Source of the DNA: Nautilus pompilius
Lineage: Eukaryota; Mollusca; Cephalopoda; Nautilida; Nautilidae
Direction of reading: 5' to 3'
Assembly (NCBI GenBank): GCA_018389105.1
Contig: JACATO010000631.1
Coordinates: 992,001 to 1,056,000, forward strand
Length of the DNA stretch: 64,000 bases
The position numbers were made by a program, and so were the translations under genes. The notes under the pieces were generated by a model. That model worked only from the letters and a program-made list of their open reading frames with translations. It made no database searches and was not told the origin of the DNA. Positions 48,041 through 59,819 of the stretch are shown here, piece after piece; the first letter of the stretch is position 1; each line of letters begins with the position of its first letter.

Positions 48041-50459
48041 TTTCTCACATTAAATTAGACTCTATTAAGAAAAATAAAAAAAAAAGAATTCTAAGGCGAT
48101 TCAAAAATTTTTGGACGCGGCTGCACTAAACACGCTCTACAGGCGGGCTCCCTTAACGCTACAGCAGGTGGGTAAACAGTCTTAGCCTAACAGAATTGTA
48201 CATCTAATGAATAGAAAGCACTAAAACCGTTTTTTTAAAAAAAAACAACAAAAAACACACACTTACTCTGGACTTACGAAGAAATAGACTAAAAAGATAT
48301 TTTGATCAGCTGCAACATAAATTTACAAAAAAAGAAAGGTCAGGTGTATAGATATTTTCCCAGCCTGGCATATACCTAGACGAACGTAAGTCAGGGCTGC
48401 TCCATCGGAGAATCCACAAACAAGCGCACGTGCCACAGTTCTCTACTATTGGGAAGTAAAACCGTGACCCTGTACTGACAGTTGGCTTGTTTTTTCTTCT
48501 GTTACGCTAGAAATGTCTAAAAATGAATATGGGGGAGGGAGGGATTTCACATTTACAGTATCTAATTTATCTATCATCATCATCATCACTCGTCATTCCG
48601 GGTGGTCGACAGTCCTGGATCATCATCCACGACCCGAGAAAGACAAGGGGGGGGGAGCACTCTCGTGGTAGGTCCTCCTCCACCTTAATCCTTCCATGTC
48701 CGTGTGAAAACCCGAAGGTCCTCTTTTAACTCTCTCCTTTCAGATGCGATAGGAAAATTGAGTGCCCAGATTATAATCCGCTTGGCCGACCGATAAAGAA
48801 GAACGAAAAGAAACCAGGCCAGGAATCATCGACGCTAACGAAGTTTGACCCTGCGAGACATCATCTATTAGATGTGTGAAATAAGCAAATGGTGTCGGTT
48901 TCCTTTGTGGTCGGGATTTTCCAAAAGATCCTCCAGAACGTTTACACGGGCGCAAACTTCTCTCGTAGTCAAAGGTTACGTATAAATATAGGCCTTTTAG
49001 AGAGTCTGGCTAATTCGGAGGTCCAGTGGTTAAAATAAACTTGAGACAAAGGCTCCGTTACTTTAATGAACACCAAAGAAGCGAATACGAACAATACCTT
49101 TTAACATCAAATGTCACCGATCTCATATAAAACAATCATTTAAACACCCTCATAGCGCTACTTTGAGGCCTGCCAGTTAATGTCTCAGGGATCTATTACC
49201 GAGGGTGAAGACGGCGGTGACGTGGAACCTGCAAAATCTTCTATCTCGGGAGAGTAGAAAAGGTGTTGACACTGGAGACTCGGCGCATCCGTGGTTTGTG
49301 GGCAGTCAGTCAGAGAGAGAGCGAGAGAGATGGCGGCTATCTGTACACATTATACACGTCCGAAAGCCCCTCAAGGTCCCCTGAAGTCAGAGATAAAGGT
49401 AAATTCGTTCCATACAGGTGTTCACGAACTTCCGTGTTTTTTTCGGCAACGAAGGAAGAAGAGAAATCGGTTGAAGAGCACGCACCAGGATCAGAAATCC
49501 GACGAAGATGAACATTTGATCTTTCACATTTTGGCTCTTGCAGGGGAGAATTGTGCGGAAATATAGCGCAGTGCCGTTAGAAGGGACGCGATTTAGATGC
49601 AGAAGCATCCCCAATTGCAGGAACACCCACGCTGCAGACGATGACGTCGAACGCCAAATTGGAGATGGAAACTCGATAAAAGCATTCCCCACGACAGCAG
49701 ACTGACAGCTTTGCCTGTTGTCTTCGCCTTTGTTCTTGACCATTATTATTTACTCTGCAAAAACGTGCAGAAATGAGAGAAGCCGCCTTTAAAAAAGACA
49801 GTCCAAACACCGTCTTCGGAAGATATTGTCTTTAAAGCGTAATCCATATCTGCTGCTTTGTCTTTGTCCGACAGTTTAAAATTTCTTTCCCAGATTGCAC
49901 CACTACAAAAAATACCACCACACACACACACACACACACACACCACACCCACCAAATGTAAAATCTTTAAATTATTTCCAGATGGTTCCAGAAACTAACT
50001 TCTGAGTCGGGGAAACATCCCAAAAGTGTTGCCTCATTCATTTTGTAAATAGAAACCAGTACAGTAATGGAAACTTTACAGAAGGTACCTTTCATGTATC
50101 TCTCCCCACTGGTGAAGTAGATGGGAAACACGGAAATGTAGTTTTAAAGGACGCCCCACCGTTGCTACACCCGATGAACATAGAGATCGGTAACTGACAG
50201 TTATTTCAGCTGAAGGAATTTCGCCGACTGAGATTAGAACGACGTGTGTGAGCGGACGCGAGCGCAGTCGGGCCCGAGTAAATCGTATGGAAAGTGTTAA
50301 TCCGAGAGAGGCCTGCTACAGCTGCTACTGGGACTGGTGCAGTGGCACGAGATGAGTTATGAGTCTCTTTGACTACCGATGACAGTGGATGCTCTAAACT
50401 TTGTTTAGTTCCAATCAGAGTGATTGCGCCTTTATGTTCTCCACACAGCGCAGACGTCC
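48041..50459. other. CpG-normal sequence without confirmed gene
   Basis: Near 48570-48720 a patch with GATGAT-type repeats on the minus strand may be the tail of an old retroposon, not classified. A (CA)n tract lies at about 49920-49942. A candidate first exon at 49330 is listed separately. Confidence 0.35.
49330..49398 (+). CDS. Candidate first coding exon (unconfirmed)
   Basis: A GA-rich leader runs into ATGGCGGC, a favourable start context. Twenty-three codons (MAAICTHYTRPKAPQGPLKS...) end at AAAG|GTAAAT, a fair donor. No partner exon with recognisable homology was found, and the peptide is not known to me. It may be chance in a CpG-richer patch. Confidence 0.2.
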
Positions 50460-50734
50460 GTCTAGTCCAGGGGTGGCCAAACCTGCTTAACGTAATAGAG
50501 CCACATACGATAAACTTCAGGTGTTTGAGAGCCGCAACACATGAAAAAATATTACAGACACGTTTTTACTCTTACATGCACATTTTGTTACAAAAATTTT
50601 ATATAAATATCAAGAAATACACGTGCGTAATAATATTTATTCGTGTATGTAATTTTTAAACTGATAATTTGTATTACTTTCAATAATAAAAAAGTACACA
50701 TCTACATACCAAATATTTTCAAAATACCGACTTA

Positions 50735-52531
50735 TTACACTGGTCAACAAGTATTTTTCATCAAGCATATGTCAAGGTGTATTTAGTGTAGTTTTTAATG
50801 CTGATTTCAAATATACAATTAGTTTTTTGACATCACGTACAGTTTTCAAGATGAGAAAGTTTTTTGGTTTTTTAGCTCATGCATTATATAGAAATTCCAA
50901 TTAATGACGACGTGTATGGATGTATTTCATTTACATCATGGAAACATACCTTTAAAATAAACTACATTATTCATTGCTGCATAATTCAGATGCAATATTT
51001 CATCATCTTAAATTAACCAATCAAGTTTTGTCTGATGAAATAGGTATTTCAACATCTCAAATTGTCCAGTCATAATTGGTCTGATGAAATATTTCATCAT
51101 CTCAAATTCAATATAAGTATAACCGTTGTATCTATTTCCTTACTTGTTTTACAGTGTTAACAATGTCAAGACAGTGTAGAATCCTCCTAATGTGTTTTGT
51201 TATGTCTGTGGACAATTTATTGTGAAAGCTCAAAAAGTACAATAACACCAGAGATCAAGAAGATTTATAAGCTATACTTTGACTGTCCTCTTGGAGATCA
51301 GGACAAGTTATGGGCACCACATTTTATCTGCTCAGCTTGCTCAAATGGCTTACGTGACTGGTTCAATAAGAGGAAGAAGTCTTGCCATTCCAATGATATG
51401 GAGGGAGCCGAAAGACCATGAGAATATGGAACTTTTACTTCATGCCATTGCCTATGAAAGATACTCATGGAAAACATGTGGAGATTTAAAAGTCATTAGA
51501 ATGTTAATGGGAATGCAGTCAGTTTCACAAAATACTGTTGTTTCTTGTGTCTATGGGATAGTCGGGCAACTGACAGACATTATTCGGAATCAAACTGGCA
51601 GACAAGAAACATCATACCAGCCAGGACTGTCTAGCGTCAAGAATACACCTCTTGTAGATCCATGTAATGTCCTATTGCCTCCTTTGCACATAAAGCTTGG
51701 ACTGATGAAACAGTTTGTAAAGACACTAGGGAAGAGAAATGCCAGAGGGGTTTGAGTATATTGTAGAAAAGTTACCCAAAATCACACAGGCGAAGTTGAA
51801 AGAGGGTATCTTTGTCGGACCCCCAATTAGAGAAGTACTCAAAGATGTCAACTTCAAGACAACACTGGATGAACTGGAACTGCCTGCCTGGAATGCTTTC
51901 AATTGGATCTGTGAGAATTTCTTGGGCAACAAGAAGGCAATGGACTACAAGGATGGCATCAAGAATCTTCTGAAATGCTACTCAGCAATGGGTTGTCGCA
52001 TGTCAGTGAAAGTTCACTTCTTGGACTCCCATCTGGATTTATTCGCAGATAACCTTGGAGCAGTGTCTGATGAACATGGTGAAAGATTTCACCAGGACAT
52101 TAGTGCTATGGAGAAACGGTACCAAGGCTTCTGGAATGACAGTATGCTGGCTGACTACTGCTGGACACTTATACCGTGATCAACCAGATCAGGAACACCG
52201 CAGGAAATCCAAATCACAATGTTTCTAACTCTGTTGTTCTAACTTTGTCTTTTTGTCTGGCCCATTTTTTGTGTATTCACTCTTTGTAGAATGATAGTGA
52301 TGATTTTTAACTCAATAAACTCATTTACTTTCTAAAAATAATATGTCCTTATTTATTACGTTAATGATTTCATATATACAAATATGTAAATATTTGCATG
52401 TATCTACTGAAAAACTGATACGTGCTGCATAAATGGGTGAAATTTTGAAATCAGCATGAAAAAATTAGTCTAAAAAAGTTGGTTTGCATTCATAATGAGT
52501 ATAATACATTTAATTTTGTTGACCAGTGTTA
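50735..52531 (+). mobile_element. CACTG-ended DNA transposon nested in the hAT element (copy 2 of the WREP family)
   Basis: Perfect 13-bp inverted ends, CACTGGTCAACAA at 50738-50750 and its complement at 52516-52528, flanked by TTA on both sides. The 1791-bp insert interrupts the hAT downstream of the hAT transposase stop. CACTG ends with 3-bp duplications are typical of the CMC group (CACTA, Mirage, Chapaev), which I infer as its class. It carries a decayed transposase-like gene on the plus strand. Confidence 0.88.
51190..52240 (+). pseudogene. Transposase-like gene of the WREP / HGERFHQDI family (copy 2), internally deleted
   Basis: It starts with CYVCGQFIVKAQK near 51198 and, after a frame change, WAPHFICSACSNGLRDW. 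Together these look like a C2-x-C2 zinc-binding head. SLAIPMIWREPKDH follows, then it jumps directly to YERYSWKTCGDLKVIRMLMG. Against copy 3, roughly the acidic spacer and following block are missing. After a frame shift it continues as LLPPLHIKLGLMKQFVKTLG, FVGPPIREVLKD, FLDSHLDLFADNLGAVSDEH and GERFHQDISAMEKRYQGFW, ending near ADYCW. At least two frame shifts make it inactive. Confidence 0.85.
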
Positions 52532-52544
52532 TCGTGAGTCTCTA

Positions 52545-54345
52545 TCTTGGCTGTGAGTCTTTGAAAATCCAGCTCAACTATGTTGTCAAGGCTGTACGAA
52601 TTAGCTCCGTCAGATGCTGATTTGTAAGGATCGCACGATGCTTCGACTTCACAAACTTCATAACAGAGTACAGTGATTCACAGCAGTATGTTGTGCTGAA
52701 AGTTGAGATGAGTCGCACACTGGTCTTCTTCAGTTCAGGATATTTCATTTCTGGAACTTGCTTCCAGAACTCAATTGTAGATTGGGATTTATGGGTCATC
52801 TCTAGATCCAGTCCTCCTGTAATTCCATTAGTTACATTTCCACAGCAGATGAATCTGTAGCAAGAGGGCCGAGAATTGGACAGCCATCCTTGATCACATC
52901 AACCATGAATGAATTTACAAGAAAGGCAAAGCAGGGCTTCAGCTTCAGCAAGTTCTCAAACCTGGCAAGGAAATTATCAAGCAGTCCTTGTATTCTTCCG
53001 GTTTGTGATCTTTTATTTCAATATCAGGGAATGTATTTACTCTCCTTTGGAGACTGGAAAAGTGATTGAAGTTTCTTGACAATTTGTCTCTTTGAAAAAC
53101 TCTTCTTTTATTCTGAAAGCTGAAAATTGTCCGAGTAAGATCAGAAACAATCCTATCCTTCCCTTGGAGTGCCAAGTTGAGAGTTTGTAGATGATTTATT
53201 ATATCAGTGAGGAACATTAGATCATGCATCCATTCCTCATTTTCTAGTTGAGGATAGAATCTTTCCTTTTCTACAAGAAAAGTAATAACAGGCTCCAACA
53301 GATCCAAAAACCTACTCAAGACATTGCTGGTTGGCAGCCACCTCACACTGTAGTAGAAAGAGACATCACTGGGTTTATCTTCAAGCTCCAGTTCGTCAAT
53401 AAAATTTTTGAACTGTCGGTGGGTCTTCCCATCTAAGCATATGTAATTGACAATTTCGAGGACAGATATCATAACATCTTCATACTTATAATATCTGGCT
53501 GCCAGGTGCTCACGATGAATAATGCAATGCACAGGAAGAAACTCTGAAAAACGGGGATCACTTTTCCTTAATCCTGCATTTCCCCCACCATTACAGGTGC
53601 TCCATCTGTTGCAACACTGACGAGTTTATCCAGTGGAACATCAGCACTTGTTAAGGCTCTTTCAAGCGAATTTTTAATGTCAACATCACGAGTTGTTTCT
53701 TTTATTGCGACTAAATCCAACATCTCTTCTTTCACAGTTACATCAGAGGAAAGATAACGAACAAATACGCCAGTTGTGGGTTGTCTTGTATGTCTGTAGA
53801 TTCGTCAAGAGCTTTAAGTCATTTTGCATTTTGCCTGCAATATCAGCACTGATCTGGGAGATACGCCTTTCTGTAGTGCGGCGTGAGACTGGTGTTCGTG
53901 CTATTAGTCGCTGAAGTTCTGTGTTGTTTGGATCTAACACTGCAACGACTTCAGCTACATCCTTCTTAACGAATTCGCCATCAGAATATGGGCGTTTAGC
54001 ACGAGCAATATTCCACGATATAACGAAAATAGCTTCATTCTTTGTATCGTCTTCCTTACTGAACGTTGCCAACAGTGTCTGCTGGCCATTTAGTGATGAT
54101 TTTAACACAGTTAACTTGTTTTTCCGTGGTTCTGATTTAGGTGGATAATCAGACGAAAAGTTCTTGTGATTTGTTTCTTAGTGGCGTTTTGAGTTACTGG
54201 CCTTGTAATGACTCAGCGACACATTGCAGATAAGACACACGGGGTTACCTCCCTTAACGGTGAACGCAAAATCTCCCTCCCACTCTGGCTTACAATTTCT
54301 GTTTTCATCTTCAAGCTTTCGCTTCTTACGATTTGATGACGCCAT
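52545..54345 (-). pseudogene. hAT transposase (GTF2IRD2 / SCAND3 / ZBED-type), decayed
   Basis: Minus-strand blocks in order: a start near 54345 with a Lys/Arg-rich N-terminus (SSNRKKRKLEDEN), then a Cys/His region near 54230 (BED-like). Next are FVISWNIARAKRPYSDGEFV near 53970-54030 and TTERRISQISADIAGKMQND near 53820-53880. Then come CIIHREHLAARYY and VNYICLDGKTHRQFKNFIDE at 53390-53530, VRWLPTSNVLSRFLDLLEPV near 53270-53345, and the C-terminal IEFWKQVPEMKYPELKKTSV and TTYCCESLYSVMKFVKSKHR at 52620-52770. Three frames are needed, with stops between. It lies within the 50.5-54.7 kb element, between its ends as expected. Confidence 0.88.
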
Positions 54346-54661
54346 CTTCGTTCACAAAATATTTCACAGGCACTTGTAACAAAATTAAAGTGAAAGGAAA
54401 CAATAAGCTCCAACACGAGGAACGCAACCAAACTCTACAGAGCCCAGAATCACACTAACACCCCGCTAATTCGACTGTCCGCAACACAGCCGCACACGCC
54501 ACAATCCACGCGATCGCAAGCCACGCCCACTAAAACTGCCATTGTGAGCACCGGCTCATACGATTCCTGTTTCAGCCAACATATTTCCGCGAGCCACACA
54601 TTATATATTAAAGAGCCGCATGTGGCCCGCGAGCCGCGGTTTGGCCACACTTGGTCTAATC

Positions 54662-55344
54662 GGTCCACCGAATAGAGAGGCGCACCTGGACATCTCTTCG
54701 AATACGAACATCGCTGCATGTCTGCCCACTCCCATCATCATCCGACCCTGTCGGCTTACTGGCGCGGGTTCAGCCCTGACCGGGTAGATACCAAATGGAA
54801 TAGGAAACCGCAAGGGTTATTTTAGAAAGCTTCTTTTCTGTCTATTTTTATTTGTAGGGGATAAGGAGTACGGAATTTCTAAAAGTGAATAGGATGCTTT
54901 ATATTTAGTGTTCTTCGTATAATATTTGCCGATAGACCGAGAAGGCGAGTTTGTAGTGGGTTCGTCAGCCCGACGATAGAACCTCATCTTTAGTAGCTAG
55001 AATTAGGAGATCGAAGACAGTTATTATCTGTAATTTATCGGAAATATGCCATCGTTTATCATATCTAATGTATATGTGAATACTGCGTAAATAAATTATT
55101 ATCATGATTTTAAAATATCTTATTAATAATGCAAATCAAGTAAATAATAAAACAACGTAATATTTTTTCGGTTTACCTGTTAATGTGGCCCCTACGTAGC
55201 AATGACAGGTTCTTTAAATGCAAAAGTAGAAAAACAGCCAGTCCGAACAGTTGATATTATTAAACTTTAAACCAGTTATCATTTTGCAATCAGAAGAGAT
55301 CGGTGCTAAGATATTAAGACATGAATTGGTCACACACACTAAAA
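54662..55344. other. CpG-normal sequence without recognised feature
   Basis: No coding or repeat signal was identified. Confidence 0.4.
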
Positions 55345-55381
55345 AACTTAGAAACTGGCCCTGTGAACCAGTTTCTAAGTT
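55345..55381. repeat. Perfect 14-bp hairpin with 9-nt loop
   Basis: AACTTAGAAACTGG, loop CCCTGTGAA, then CCAGTTTCTAAGTT. It is too short for a typical pre-miRNA; it may be a MITE scar or a structured RNA element. Confidence 0.6.
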
Positions 55382-55475
55382 CTACAGTTGAAAATACGGC
55401 TAAAGTCTGCGTAATCATAAAAGGGCTCGCCAAGGCTGAAAGCCGGAAGCAGTTTCAAATTAATGCCATTCTAAA

Positions 55476-56072
55476 TACAGCCGACCCCCCCCCGTAATCG
55501 CGACCCCGGTTATTCGCGGAATTTTCCTTAGAACCTGACTAATAATTGTTTGTGGAAACCCCCGCATATTCGCGGAATCGCAAATATCTTCCGCTATTTT
55601 TTATGGTTTTTTTCCTGGCAATATATATTTTTTTCACGCTTTTTAACGCTAAATCATTAATAACAATATAATTTACTAATTTTGTAATATAACTACTAAC
55701 GTAAATTCAGCAAAATATCAATATAAAATAAACGCCATTGGCTGGAGGTTTGAAAGTAGCCAATCCGAGAGCGTTGTTCATTTCTCCTCGCTGCTGATTG
55801 GCTGCTGCTCACGAGGTGCTGTCTCAGGCAGATGCAGCCCATCAGCCCCGCAGCATCCCAGTTTAGCGCGTGTAGCTATCTCTAGTGTTTCTCTGAGTGT
55901 TGTGTTTTTAATTAAATTATTATTATATATTTACTTATATTTTTATTATATTTTACGTTATATTTTGACGTTTATAGGCATTTTTATGGACCACGTCCAA
56001 TATTCGCGGTTTTTCACTCTTCGCGGGTGCTCAAGGGACGTAACCCCCTGCGAATACCGGGGGACAACTGTA
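55476..56072. mobile_element. pogo/Tigger-like MITE
   Basis: The ends are CAGCCGACCCCC at 55478 and, reversed, CAGTTGTCCCCCGGTATTCG ending 56070, flanked by TA on both sides. Inner strings TATTCGCGG recur in both halves in opposite sense. These ends resemble Tigger-group repeats. The 593-bp interior holds no transposase. Confidence 0.75.
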
Positions 56073-57207
56073 ACTGCAGTTTCTGCTTACCGTCGGTTTT
56101 ATCCTTAATTGTCTAATCAAGGGAATCTAAGACCCCATCTTATAATTGGCATTCTTCTCGCGAGAGATATTATTTGTAACATGTGAGCCGTCTGGATAAC
56201 GTCGACAAACATGCATCAAGATACTGTTCGATAAGCACCATCTTCAATGGTCAGGTATAATTACGTCGTCAGACCGGTTGTGATGTGCGTCTGTGGGCAA
56301 TGTTGGACATGTCCCGGACAGGACATTTCACGACCTCCTCCCCACCCACGGGACTAAGACTGGGGCAGGAGTGACCTAGATTTGTATGTAAACTATCTTT
56401 CGCCTTGGAAGGAAACCGGTCCAATGTCAGAAACATTACTCGATTTACAGAACATCTAATCCACGTGCTGGGTAGCAGGGCCTCCTTGCCACACCTGTAC
56501 TTATTTCGGTAAATATCTTTTCTTTTTTTAAACTGATAATATTAACGATAATAAGATTAATATCTTCGGGGACACTGCCAAAAGATGCCAAATCATTGGA
56601 GTTTAAGTATTCCTCTGTACGCAGGATCCTCACAGCAGTCATCTCTCGTTAATATTTGTTTGTCTTGCATAATTTGTAAATTGAATCAATCCTCAACTTA
56701 TACATCTGTGTTTTGGACGGTGAAGGAGACTTACCCAGACTGTGGCTCCATCTACCATACAGAGATTTAACAAGCGATTACTTATTAAAGCAAGAACTCA
56801 AGACGAACAAACGAACGGAACTTACAACTTTCTCTTTGGATTTATACTCATAGGTTCTTAAATGAGACACTTACATTTTTCATTATTTTGTATACGCGCA
56901 TTAAAGATTAATGTAATTTATTAGAAAACAAGATTTAATTAAACACATTCCTGCCTTTGTAAATTATCGTAAACTTGGCCAATCCCAATTTTCAGGTGTT
57001 AGTTAAGAAACAACCAGGAAAGTGTTGTCTCTGACTTTCAGGCAATACTTAATTTGAGAATAAGTTGTTTTTTTTTTTTTTTAAAGAAATGCTTCCATTC
57101 TTATCGAGATTTGACGATATATAAAATTTAACGGAAACTGCTATCTCACGGGTAAAAATTCTAGGTCCGGCAGTCCTGTTGTTGACCGAGTAGATTTATA
57201 TCTTTAA
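56073..57207. other. Sequence without recognised feature
   Basis: Short chance frames only. Confidence 0.4.
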
Positions 57208-59819
57208 ATTCACTGTAAACAAGTATTTAAAAAAATTTTTTAAAATCTTTTATCATTTGTAACGATAATAGTTTAAATATAAAGCAATATCACCCGTGTT
57301 AGTTTCCTGATCTGTCCTACATTGGACGGTTTACATTAACCGTGTCGTCCTAAACAACAGACTTCGAAATCAGAAATTTATTTTAAGTGACTTCTTAAAA
57401 TCAGACCCCAGCTTCTTAGACCGATAGTTTGCTTTTTGTCAACTGTCTCTCCTTTAAGACAAAAGAAGTCGGGTATAAAATAATCTAAATCCAATATACG
57501 CTCAAACAGAAACATTTTTGTTTCTTAATTTAGAAATTTCTAGTTATTATTTTAGTTTAAGCTCTCTGTTTTCTGCTTATGAGACTTTAAAATGTGATCG
57601 TCATATCTATCTGACCGATAACGCAGGCCTGCAAAATCTGGGTCTTTGATAACTGTCTGCCATGTTATAACTGATTCCTATGTTGTCTGGTGCGCTGATT
57701 TAGAATACGACCACCATTTTTCTCTATCACATGAGGATTTTCCACAAAGTGAATCTGAAAATATGGGAAAAGAGATTATTAATACGTATTCTGGTTGAAA
57801 CATTCATTTGCAAAAAAATTTAAAAAATAGTTTCATTTGCAAAATTATTGATAGAAAACCGTTCTCAACACTTACTCACCTTTACAAGTCTTTATACTGC
57901 CTTTTCTGTTCTCCCTCCAAGCTCCTTTTGGTACTTTTTCTCTTATAGGAAGCTTGTGGCTCTTCTCTGTGCAGCATCCAACAGTAGTCCGCAATCATGT
58001 TGACATTCCACCTACCCTGGTATCTGCGTTCCATCTCCTTGATATCTTGATGAAATCCTTCCCCCTGCTCTTCACTAACAGCACCAAGATTTTCGAGGAA
58101 GTAGTCTAAATGAGAATTCAGGAAGTGTGCCTTCAAGCTCATCGAACAACCAAAGTCTTTGAATTTCATCAGCATGTTTTCAACAATACTCTTAAAGTTT
58201 GGATCCATATAATTCCCAATAAATTTCTGTACAACTTCTTTGAAAGCTTTCCAGGCCTCTTTTTCAACTGTTCCATTTTTGTTTCAAACACAACATGATC
58301 ATATTTCAGAAGTTTCCGAATATCTGGACCGACAAAAACACCTTTTTTCACTTTTGCTTCTGAGAGTCCCGGGAACTTGTTGTGCAGGTATTTAAAACAC
58401 TTTCCTTCTTTTGACAGAGCTTTTGCAAATTGTTTCATTAGTCCAAGCTTGATATGAAGAGGAGGCAGGACGACTTTCCTTGGATCAACCAATCTTTCCC
58501 TTACTACATTTTTGCTTCCAGGTTCTAATTCTACCTTACACGGCCACTCATTTTTGATCCAGTGTTGGCCCCTATCCCGGCTGTCCCATTCACACAAGAA
58601 GCAGGGGTACTTTGTGTATTCTCTCTGCTGTCCAAGAAGCATGGAAATTACTTTTAGATCGCCGTATATCGTCCATCCATGATCTCTGTATTTCAGTTCG
58701 GTGAGATTTAAGGCTAAATTCTTGTAGTATTCTTTCAGATACACAGTATGCCATACTGGTACTGAAGCATACTTGCTGCCATTGTGGAGAAGCACTGCTT
58801 TGAGGCTTCTTTTTGACGAGTTAATAAAGCGCTTCCATTCGTTCACATCATACTGTATGTTAAACCACTTCATCAGTCCAGGGACATCGCTACAGTAAAC
58901 CAGGTCACCTTCTTTAGAAAAGTATGGAATGAAATATTTTTCTCTATTTCTAAACCATGAGAAAGAGGTACCAGGGACCAACAAGTTCTTTTCCTTTAAC
59001 CTAGAGCCTAACAGTTCTGCTGCATCTCTAGGAAGACTCAAGTCTCTGACTAAGTCATTCAATTCAAACTGTAAAAAAAGTTGGGGCTCGCTGCTGCCTG
59101 AAACATCGTGAAAGTCCTCATCAGAATCCTGGTCTTCTTTTTCAGAGTCTTCAGGTGTGTCTTCTAGTTTTTCTGGAGGTAAAGGTACTGGTATACCTGG
59201 ACCATGAGGTACAGGGCATATTGCCGATGAGAGGTTCGGATAGAAAATTTCTTTCTTATTTCTTAGATTGAACCCCTGTACGTTACATGAAAAGTAACAG
59301 TCATCACTGTGATTTCGGGGTTCCCTCCAGATCATAGGGATCCCAAAACGGAAAGACTTTTTCTTACCATGAGACCACTGTCCGAGTTTTCCATATAAAT
59401 AGACACCCTTATGTGGGTCCCACCAAAATACGCATAATACACTTGTTAACAAACTCTGTAATGTTTCTTCACTACAAAGTTCCCACAAATGTAACAAAAG
59501 TTATCAGGTGCATTAAGACAACCCCTTTGCAGCCATTTAGTCCACTTATAAACAGAAGTAAACCACAAATAAAAACCACTAAGGGAGAAAACAGGTAAAC
59601 TTCTGCCACGTCTGGAAAAGTACACTGGTTATCACGGAACCTTCTCACACAAAGATCTAACTGCAACTGAGTCCGAGTGGGGAATGTGGAGAGGGGGAAG
59701 CAAAAAGGAGTGAATCATCATCTTACCTCGCTGTCTGGAGAAGGGGAAACAAAAAGGAGTAAAAAAAAGAAAAATTAATTACAATCAGTTTTTTGTTTAG
59801 AAGCTTAATACAGTGATTC
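57208..59819 (-). mobile_element. Candidate full element for copy 3 of the WREP family
   Basis: At the left, CACTGTAAACAAGTATTT (57211) resembles the nested copy's CACTGGTCAACAAGTATTT. At the right, TACAGTG ends at 59816. Both are flanked by ATT (57208-57210 and 59817-59819). Inverted identity is only 7 bp (CACTGTA), so the limits are tentative. If right, the element is 2.6 kb and contains the long gene on the minus strand. Confidence 0.45.
57882..59500 (-). pseudogene. Transposase-like gene of the WREP / HGERFHQDI family (copy 3), nearly intact
   Basis: Two minus-strand frames, 58169-59497 (442 codons) and 57882-58208 (108 codons), make one gene broken by a single shift at the T-run 58260-58264. 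In order: a remnant head (FCYICGNFVVKKHYRVC near 59480-59440, with a stop just after, out of the main frame), FRFGIPMIWREPRNH, PVPHGPGIPVPLPPEKL, an acidic spacer (EDTPEDSEKEDQDSDEDF), KAVLLHNGSKYASVPVWHTV, GDLKVISMLLGQQREYTKYP, CFLCEWDSRDRGQHW, VLPPLHIKLGLMKQF, FVGPDIRKLL. In the second frame follow NSHLDYFLENLGAVSEEQGE, FHQDIKEMERRYQGRW and ADYCW. The family is widespread in arthropods and other invertebrates as 'uncharacterized' proteins. D in GDLK and E in the HGERFH-type block (here QGEGFH) are candidate DDE residues. A transposase role is inferred from the ended element of copy 2. Confidence 0.8.

Larger units (their letters stand above)
50460..54661 (-). mobile_element. hAT element with 8-bp target duplication, interrupted by a nested transposon
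   Basis: The inverted ends are CAGGGGTGGCCAAACC (from 50468) and, reversed, CAAGTGTGGCCAAACC (ending 54653), 14 of 16 identical. They are flanked by GTCTAGTC (50460-50467) and GTCTAATC (54654-54661), an 8-bp duplication with one mismatch. The subterminal AGCCGC(A/G) strings are also inverted. Eight-base duplications and CAG-type ends are hAT traits. Without the nested insert the element is about 2.4 kb. Confidence 0.93.

Noticed and set aside
59728-59733. Minus-strand splice donor (GTAAGA-type) giving a 5' UTR intron to transposase copy 3
   Set aside because: It is a single consensus hit without an identifiable partner acceptor or a 5' exon.
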